A stretch of 12,011 nucleotides of DNA from Trichomonas tenax. Lineage: Eukaryota; Parabasalia; Trichomonadida; Trichomonadidae. Under the pieces are notes generated by a model. The model saw only the letters and a program-made list of their open reading frames with translations. It was not told the origin of the DNA and did not search any database. Positions within the stretch are counted from its first letter, which is position 1; every line of letters starts with the position of its first letter. Positions 7,000-12,011 of this stretch are shown here, piece after piece. Position numbers and translations under genes: made by a program. The DNA lies in assembly GCA_023091735.1 (NCBI GenBank), contig JALKBU010001367.1:1-12011 (forward strand), given 5' to 3'.

Positions 7000-7966
7000 T
7001 TATGTTTTAATTGAGTTTTTAACATTATTGACGAAATCATCGTAATTGACCTCTTTCTTTGACAAGTGATAAATCTTTTCACCGTCGATTGTTGTTGCAA
7101 CGTACAAACGATTCGATTTAATAGCAATTTCAGAAAATATCTTATCAACTTTGAACTTGCCGAGTTCGTCAGGACTGATTAAACCTAATGAATTGAGTAC
7201 ATCATAACCTTCTTCATTTGTCAATATTGCATCGATATTTTCATAAAAGACAGGAACTAATGTTTTCACGGAATCGAAAAATTTGTTATATTTATTCAAA
7301 ACACTTCTTGCAAATTGAGGGAATGTGAAATTTTCGACATAACCGTTAATTTAATTAACGAAACCTGCTTCATTGTTCATGTAATTATATTTCAACACGT
7401 ATAACCCGAAGCGTTGAATGTAATTGTCGACCTTTTGTACATATTGTTTTTAATGATTTGAGGTTTTGATATTGAATACCCCCAAGTTGAATTCATAATG
7501 AACTTCAATGTTGTTGCAAGCTTTTGATTTCCCGCTCGTTTTGCATTGATTCGCACATCGTATAACATCTTTATTATATCATTGATCCTATAATTTGCGG
7601 ATGTAAATTGTCTGAGTTCGTTAGGCTTTCCCCTTTCGATGTATTTTACAAAATTCATGTAAGCGCCGTTGATATCGAGATAATAAAGTTTTTCATTCGA
7701 ATAAAATGGTTTATCATTAAATGTTCGCTTCTTTGGGAAGGTAAGTTTAGATCTAATGTCTTTCGCAATCTTTCCACAAAATTCGTAAACATTGTCGTAA
7801 TATCCTGTTTCATAAAGTATCTTCTGACCAAGTTCTGAGAATTTATAATAATCACATTAACTTTTACATTCTGAATTACTTTACTTTTATCATCATTCAC
7901 ATTATATCCCACAGTTATTTCAGCTTTAGCATTTGAATTTCTCTGAGGAACAATTCTTTTTCTCAT
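7000..7966 (-). pseudogene. Family-B DNA polymerase, lineage 2, internally deleted and frameshifted
   Basis: The ATG at 7964-7966 (MRKRIVPQRNSNAK) follows a T7-ATTTATA motif. After about 38 codons the frame changes near 7856. From about 7852 another frame gives DYYKFSELGQKILYETG, palm motif A YYLDINGAYMNFV (~7690-7650) and motif B TLKFIMNSTWGYS (~7480). A further shift lies near 7431-7437, then VDNYIQRFG and an in-frame TAA at 7351-7353. The frame after that stop gives FTFPQFARSVLNKYNKFF and YENIDAILTNEEGY in the place of motif C. The order A, B, PQFA, C-like fits Polinton-type PolB. The exonuclease domain expected between N-terminus and motif A is absent, so a large internal deletion at ~7856 is likely. 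Motif C has ENID where DTD is usual; this could be a lineage feature or decay. The gene is dead as it stands. Confidence 0.75.
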
Positions 7967-7985
7967 TTACTTATAAATAAAAAAA
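7967..7985 (-). promoter_or_regulatory. T-tract/TATA-like start motif
   Basis: Reads TTTTTTTATTTATAAGTAA directly before the ATG of the second PolB remnant. Nearly identical to the motif before the capsid-like gene ending at 11425. Confidence 0.55.
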
Positions 7986-8002
7986 TAATTTATGATAAAA
8001 AT

Positions 8003-8914
8003 TTATGATCTTATTAATTGATCAATAAATTCATGCGCATTATTAAGTTCATTTCCATCATTAACTATTTCATTAATGGTTGTGAAACAAGCGTTCTTAA
8101 AGTCAGCTGATTTCTCAATTTTACGTTTATCTTTGTCAGAAATTTGGTCATAATTTGCATTAAACTTTTCAGCATATACATGTTTCTTGATCAATTCATT
8201 AAATGATTTATTGATTGTTTGACTAATCATTCTAGCAATTTGTAATGATTGTATTCCACTCTCTTTCATTGCTTCCTTCATTTCGGAATGAATAACAAAT
8301 GGATCAACGATTGCAGCTTTGAAATATTTCTTTGGTGATATTAGTTTCTGAACTTTTGCGAATTGATATTCTAAATTATGCTGATATGTAGGAAAACCAT
8401 CTTGACCTGGAATAATTGAATTCATTTCTTTAACAAATTTCGAATATGGTTCTTCTCTATATGAATAAATAGGTCCATTTTTACCCTCACCAATATATTG
8501 TTTAATTGGTTTACCATTCTGATTAAATTCCATTGGATATGTTGTATTATATGCTTTTCTTTTTCCATAATCATTATTCTTTAGTTTGTATCCATTAATG
8601 ACTTTAATATTTCCTTTTGCGTCTGTAATGAAAACTTCTGGAATACCATCTGGTGTTCCATTAGGACCTGTAATATCAGCTTCATGAGCTTCCCAATTTG
8701 TACCATGACGTTTTGCATATGCTTCAGCCTCTGGTAATGTCAGCACATTTTTCATTTGCTTAATGTCTTTCTGCAATCCCGCAACAATGTGAGCTAATTC
8801 ATTCATTCCATTAGGAACTGTAATTTGACGAGGATAATTCTGACCTGCTTTTGCTCCTTTAGTGTATGTTCCAGGTTTAAGTTGTGTTTGTAATAAGTTT
8901 CCGATTTCCGTCAT
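8003..8914 (-). CDS. Conserved-looking Maverick protein of unknown function
   Basis: An intact frame of 303 residues begins at ATG 8912-8914, preceded by a T7-ATTCTAATTAAAC motif, and ends at TAA 8003-8005. Visible features: a Lys/Gly/Gln-rich N-terminus ([15 protein letters not shown]), a predicted helix ([18 protein letters not shown]), then [31 protein letters not shown] split by short turns. The Asp/Asn/Gly spacing there resembles a calcium-loop or FG-GAP-like turn. It continues with [18 protein letters not shown], and the last third is long, Lys-rich and helical. No signal peptide or membrane segment is seen. It sits 25 bp downstream of the packaging ATPase in the intact morphogenesis block, so a structural, core or DNA-binding virion role is plausible. 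I do not recognise a named family. Confidence 0.75.
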   Translation of the reverse strand: MTEIGNLLQTQLKPGTYTKGAKAGQNYPRQITVPNGMNELAHIVAGLQKDIKQMKNVLTLPEAEAYAKRHGTNWEAHEADITGPNGTPDGIPEVFITDAKGNIKVINGYKLKNNDYGKRKAYNTTYPMEFNQNGKPIKQYIGEGKNGPIYSYREEPYSKFVKEMNSIIPGQDGFPTYQHNLEYQFAKVQKLISPKKYFKAAIVDPFVIHSEMKEAMKESGIQSLQIARMISQTINKSFNELIKKHVYAEKFNANYDQISDKDKRKIEKSADFKNACFTTINEIVNDGNELNNAHEFIDQLIRS

Positions 8915-8934
8915 GTTTAATTAGAATAAAAAAA
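8915..8934 (-). promoter_or_regulatory. T-tract start motif
   Basis: Reads TTTTTTTATTCTAATTAAAC directly before the ATG at 8912-8914. It diverges most from the ATTTATA form of the shared motif. Confidence 0.45.
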
Positions 8935-8939
8935 TTAAA

Positions 8940-9764
8940 TTAATATATATTTTTAATCAGAAAAGTAACATTACCTTTAACAGTGTCAACTATTAATTTT
9001 CCATGTTCGCTTAAATTTTGATATTTATAATAAAGCTCATTAATTGACATCGGTAAATTCACTTGATACAACATTACATTTAATTGTTGACGACTAAAGC
9101 CTGAGAATATAAAAAATTTTGAAATATTTGATTTAATATTTGTTGAGAATGCTTTAAAATATTGAACAGCCATAAAGAATGAGCATTGAATATGTCGACA
9201 TTGTGCTAGGAGTTGATTAAAATATAATTTTTCATTACTTATTAATTTTGATTTAACAGCATCATCAAGGAAAACTAAAGTATGTAAGAATTCACGACTG
9301 AAATCATTAATACATAATGTTTGAAATAATTCTTCTTTTTGTTCATCAACTATTTTATCCTCTAAATTTTCCTTTTTGATTGTATTATATAATTCTTTAT
9401 ACATTATTAATTTCTTTAAATATTCTTCTGCTTCATCATGTGATAAATATATGATTGGAATATGAATGAGATGTTTTAATGATTCAAAAGTGTCATCACA
9501 TTCACTACCTGTACGGTTAATATATATTAACGCATGAGAATTTGGGGATGTGTTAGAGATGATAATGATCTCTTTAATGATAGATAAAGTTTGACCCTTA
9601 AATTGTTTTCCTATTGCTGCAGTAATTGAGTTATAATATACGTTTGAATATGGTATTTTGCTCAAAACTTCTTTAGATAAGGAACTTTTATTTTTATTTA
9701 GTTCTTCTTTGATTATATCATTAATGTATTCATTATAGACATCATGAAGTTCCCGTTCAGTCAT
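8940..9764 (-). CDS. Genome-packaging ATPase-like protein (A32/FtsK-HerA type), Walker A altered
   Basis: An intact frame of 274 residues starts at ATG 9762-9764 with the start motif upstream. The layout is that of A32-like packaging ATPases, which translocate viral or Polinton DNA into capsids: a P-loop region near residues 46-60, a second strand with NSHALIYINR (75-84), Walker B LVFLDDA at 163-169 (acidic pair D167, D168), then LLAQCRHIQCSFFMAVQYF (185-203), matching the conserved RH...Q element after Walker B. The P-loop reads G-KQFK-G-Q-T (52-59). The lysine that contacts ATP phosphates is replaced by glutamine, a one-base CAA/AAA difference. The protein may be inactive, may use the nearby Lys53 or Lys56, or may belong to a lineage with this variant. 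It lies between the capsid-like gene (29 bp) and the unknown gene (25 bp), the usual capsid/ATPase neighbourhood. Confidence 0.75.
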   Translation of the reverse strand: MTERELHDVYNEYINDIIKEELNKNKSSLSKEVLSKIPYSNVYYNSITAAIGKQFKGQTLSIIKEIIIISNTSPNSHALIYINRTGSECDDTFESLKHLIHIPIIYLSHDEAEEYLKKLIMYKELYNTIKKENLEDKIVDEQKEELFQTLCINDFSREFLHTLVFLDDAVKSKLISNEKLYFNQLLAQCRHIQCSFFMAVQYFKAFSTNIKSNISKFFIFSGFSRQQLNVMLYQVNLPMSINELYYKYQNLSEHGKLIVDTVKGNVTFLIKNIY

Positions 9765-9781
9765 TTTTATATCTACAAAAA
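9765..9781 (-). promoter_or_regulatory. T-tract/TATA-like start motif
   Basis: Reads TTTTTGTAGATATAAAA directly before the ATG of the packaging ATPase. Confidence 0.5.
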
Positions 9782-9793
9782 TAATATTTTTCC

Positions 9794-11425
9794 TTATAAA
9801 TTATTATCTATATCGTATTGACTCTTAAACTGTTCTGGGCATCCGGTTTTGTGATACTTTAAACCATTTTGTGGGTCCCATGTCCAATATGTTGTGCGTG
9901 TGAACCAGAACTGAGGAGGTATTGTAACCTTTGAGCAATATGTATCATTTACACCATGATAATTTGGGAAGGCTTTAAGAGCAACTGTTACACTCGTATT
10001 TCCGGTTTCGACACCATCAAAGAATATACCAGCACCATCTCTCTGAGTTGGAATCGTGCATAAGAAAGAAGTTTGATCTTTCCATGTTCTCGTTAATGGT
10101 GTGCCATCATCTGCATTTAATGGTCTTGTTAATGAGTCTTCATATTCTTCTGTGCATTCATGAATACCATCTAAATCTGAAGCCTGTAACATTCGAGTGA
10201 AGAATATGTCACCAATTGTTATCATGTCCTTTTCCGGGTAATTTCTACCATCGATTGTAACCTGAAGACTTCTCAACATTTGGTTTTCTAAAACTGTTCT
10301 TTGTAATGGTGACTTCGGGAATGCTAAAACTACATCTGATACATTATGCAAAGCATAGGTGAAATCAGAAGCTATACCTTCAGCTGACACACATCCATTA
10401 TTTAAGTTCCTGACATCAACCTGCTGTGCTGGAACGAAATAAGGATCTTGTGTTGTAAATAGTTTTGGAATTGATCTAATTGATTCTTCAGTTAATCCAT
10501 AACCTGGAATAATTGCTTTATCTTCTAGTACAACCATATTTGTGCATCGTAATGTAACTTTTGAAATTGTTGGTTCCGCTGTTGTTGCTGCAATATTAGT
10601 GATTAAATTCGCTGACATGCCAATTTGAGTAAATTTCCTATCGTATTTAAATGATTTTTCGAGAATTTTTGCATAATTTTCATCAGTAATTCTTTCATAA
10701 ACATAATTTTGTAAATCAGCAACACGTAATAATTCAACTTGGCAAAAAACTAATGAATCTTTATCAACATAATATTTAAGAATAATTTCACCAAATGATT
10801 TAGGATAATCATCAAACGCCTGAAATGCTAATAAATCATTAACTGGAATAATTAAATCAAATTCAATATCAGTAGAAGAATTAACTGTTTTGAATGTCTC
10901 TGATGGATCAATGTATTTACCAACAACTGAGTTATCATATTTTTGAACGTTATTATATAATGAATGAACAAATTTCTTAACTTTCTTCTCTGACTTTGGT
11001 TTATATGTTGCAAATGCAAAGGATTCACGCGACATTTCCATTTGCAAATAAGGAGTGTCTCCTCTTTCCGTTTCAGCCTCTAATTGACGCATATTTTGAT
11101 TACTTGATTTATAACCAATAAAAACTTTCATGCATTTAAAAGCATCATCACAGGTAAATGCTTTATCAGATTCAATTGTGGCTCTAACTCGACGTTTAAT
11201 ATATGTTTCCCCTAACTGATTAACATCGTGAGCATTATTTGTGATTTTTAAATGTGTTTGCTTTGTATAATCATTAGGAGCATCACTATCAAAACATGAG
11301 TTTTCAAGTTCTCTATAATATCTTCTTCCGTCATTTTTGACGAAGATATCATTTATCTTTTCAAATGAATGGAAAACGTTACTATTAACTGGTTTCGTGT
11401 TTGGGATCAAATAGTTCGTTGTCAT
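9794..11425 (-). CDS. Major-capsid-like protein (double jelly roll), second copy
   Basis: An intact frame of 543 residues begins at ATG 11423-11425 (MTTNYLIPNTKPVN) after TTTTTTATTTATACATAA and ends at TAA 9794-9796. The length is typical of Polinton major capsid proteins. DIEFDLIIPVNDLLAFQAF (residues 186-204) followed by PKSFGEIILKYYV (208-220) is the jelly-roll signature of this class. VSDVVLAFP (362-370) and ENQMLRSLQVTIDGRNYP (380-397) correspond to the second roll and parallel VNSIWFLF and FENPLFKDVQLFMG in the plus-strand gene 1-1517. The two are divergent relatives with little identity. Trp-rich PPQFWFTRTTYWTWDPQNG lies near the C-terminus. It heads the best-preserved block (capsid, ATPase, unknown), all on the minus strand with 25-29 bp gaps. 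Fold assignment is by motif reading. Confidence 0.7.
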   Translation of the reverse strand: MTTNYLIPNTKPVNSNVFHSFEKINDIFVKNDGRRYYRELENSCFDSDAPNDYTKQTHLKITNNAHDVNQLGETYIKRRVRATIESDKAFTCDDAFKCMKVFIGYKSSNQNMRQLEAETERGDTPYLQMEMSRESFAFATYKPKSEKKVKKFVHSLYNNVQKYDNSVVGKYIDPSETFKTVNSSTDIEFDLIIPVNDLLAFQAFDDYPKSFGEIILKYYVDKDSLVFCQVELLRVADLQNYVYERITDENYAKILEKSFKYDRKFTQIGMSANLITNIAATTAEPTISKVTLRCTNMVVLEDKAIIPGYGLTEESIRSIPKLFTTQDPYFVPAQQVDVRNLNNGCVSAEGIASDFTYALHNVSDVVLAFPKSPLQRTVLENQMLRSLQVTIDGRNYPEKDMITIGDIFFTRMLQASDLDGIHECTEEYEDSLTRPLNADDGTPLTRTWKDQTSFLCTIPTQRDGAGIFFDGVETGNTSVTVALKAFPNYHGVNDTYCSKVTIPPQFWFTRTTYWTWDPQNGLKYHKTGCPEQFKSQYDIDNNL

Positions 11426-11443
11426 TTATGTATAAATAAAAAA
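11426..11443 (-). promoter_or_regulatory. T-tract/TATA-like start motif
   Basis: Reads TTTTTTATTTATACATAA directly before the ATG of the second capsid-like gene, nearly the same as the motif at 7967-7985. Confidence 0.55.
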
Positions 11444-11467
11444 TAGTATTTGAAATATGAAATCAAA

Positions 11468-11489
11468 TTTTTTTATTTCTTATAAAATA
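11468..11489 (+). promoter_or_regulatory. T-tract/TATA-like start motif
   Basis: A T7 run followed by ATTTCTTATAAAATA ends at the ATG at 11490. It has the same form as the motifs before minus-strand genes and supports that ATG as the original start of the small broken gene that follows. Confidence 0.5.
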
Positions 11490-11721
11490 ATGGGGGGCCG
11501 GCGTGTTTAAGAAACTATGGGATAAAGTCAAAAGAGGAGTTAAAAGTATATGGGAAACTGGGAAGTAAGCTGTTAATTTTGTTAAGGATAAAATACTTCC
11601 TCATACCGAAGCAATCAATGATGTGACAATTTCAATATCACCACAACATGGTCAAAAGGTTAAAAATATATTAAATAAAAGTGGAGAAGTCATTAATCGA
11701 TTAACTCCAATATTGAAGTAA
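11490..11721 (+). pseudogene. Small Lys/Trp amphipathic protein, frameshift and stop
   Basis: The ATG at 11490 is followed by a run of six G (11492-11497). The frame with protein-like content starts at 11503 and is off by one base, so one extra G probably breaks the start. That frame reads VFKKLWDKVKRGVKSIWETG, meets an in-frame TAA at 11566-11568, continues AVNFVKDKILPHTEAIND and GQKVKNILNKSGEVINRL, and ends at TAA 11719-11721. The intact form would be about 75-78 residues. The N-terminal stretch is an amphipathic, cationic helix with two tryptophans, and a second helix lies at the C-terminus. Small basic amphipathic virion proteins, such as the membrane-disrupting cement proteins of adenovirus-like viruses, have this look, but the identification is only a suggestion. 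It is divergent from the capsid-like gene (64 bp apart). Confidence 0.55.
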
Positions 11722-11743
11722 CACAATATATAATTTATTTTTA

Positions 11744-12011
11744 TTACTTCGCTAATCCTTCAACTACTCCACCTATTGCGTTTCCAACCTGTGCTCCCAT
11801 CATTGGATTCTCTGCTTTAGCTCCAAATATTCCACCGATTGCTGTGCCAATCGTTTTCGCTATTGGTGCAACAGCTTTAACATCAGTTTTTCATCGTCAT
11901 CAAAAGTAACTGTTGTATTTTCTTCTCGTTTAATTATCGGAATTGTTTTATTAAAAGTTTCAAAAGCTTTTTGTTGGTATTCATCGGTTTCATTTCTGAA
12001 CGCTTCATCTT
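11744..12011 (-). pseudogene. Gly/Ala-rich protein, frameshifted, 5'-partial
   Basis: From the window edge one minus-strand frame reads an acidic, Thr-rich stretch (DEAFRNETDEYQQKAFETF and NTTVTFDDDEK) to about 11890. A run of five T on the plus strand (11887-11891) is where the frame changes, consistent with loss of one A in the message. The next frame gives TDVKAVAPIAKTIGTAIGGI, FGAKAENPMMGAQVGNAIGG and ends VVEGLAK at TAA 11744-11746. The C-terminal half is a run of small residues (Gly, Ala, Val, Ile) with GxxxG-like spacing, suggesting a hydrophobic helix or membrane-active hairpin. Such Gly-rich hydrophobic small proteins occur among Polinton virion components, but I cannot name a family. 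The 5' part lies outside the window. Confidence 0.6.

Noticed and set aside
7608..7838. Plus-strand 76-codon frame
   Set aside because: It lies opposite the PolB palm region with motif A on the minus strand and has no features of its own.
11460..11500. Part of a terminal inverted repeat with 2161-2200
   Set aside because: The reverse complement shares only a C-run and AT-rich bases with gaps; this is too weak to call a terminal repeat.
1..12011. Ciliate host with reassigned stop codons
   Set aside because: Intact genes end at TAA and long frames do not need TAA, TAG or TGA read as amino acids; the few internal stops lie in genes that also carry frameshifts.

Overview
The window looks like a decayed Maverick/Polinton (large self-synthesising, virus-like DNA transposon) in an AT-rich unicellular eukaryote. 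The evidence is a set of hallmark proteins: two proteins that look like double-jelly-roll major capsid proteins, an A32/FtsK-HerA-like packaging ATPase, two different family-B DNA polymerase remnants, an archaeo-eukaryotic primase (AEP) domain, an SF3/D5-type helicase fragment and a fibre with a phage-tail-like tip. TAA, TAG and TGA all act as stops, which argues against a ciliate with reassigned codons. The AT-richness, the large load of degraded Maverick copies and the compact genes fit a parabasalid such as Trichomonas; this host call is inference. No integrase, adenain-like protease or clear terminal inverted repeat is visible, so neither end of the element can be placed.

Layout. 1-1517 (+): capsid-like gene, open at its 5' side. 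1540-~2010 (-): unknown gene whose 5' end runs into a GC-rich hairpin. 2080-2486: no gene, but a two-copy 105-bp tandem repeat and GC-rich hairpins. 2487-4757 (-): a large fibre gene (collagen-like segment, coiled coil, tail-collar-like tip) spread over three frames. 4771-5022 (-): a small unknown gene, sharing a 17-bp divergent intergenic start region with 5040-~5717 (+), a broken minor-capsid-like gene. 5718-6316 (+): a patchwork of an SF3 helicase fragment joined to a PolB fragment. ~6320-6952 (-): the AEP primase domain, truncated at that join. 7000-7966 (-): a second, unrelated PolB with frameshifts, a stop and no visible exonuclease domain. 8003-11425 (-): the best-preserved block, three open genes (conserved unknown, packaging ATPase, second capsid-like protein) separated by only 25-29 bp. 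11490-12011: two broken small genes, one encoding an amphipathic Lys/Trp-rich peptide and one a Gly/Ala-rich protein.

How the parts fit. The minus-strand block 8003-11425 is a morphogenesis module (capsid, genome packaging, unknown). The replication module (PolB, primase, helicase) is wrecked, and primase and helicase pieces that normally lie in one protein face opposite ways. Several start codons are preceded by the same T-tract/TATA-like motif, which probably marks transcription starts and was used to choose starts. Most small lesions are one-base changes in homopolymer runs. The window is best read as rearranged and partly dead, possibly a composite of more than one Maverick lineage, since two capsid-like genes and two PolB families are present.
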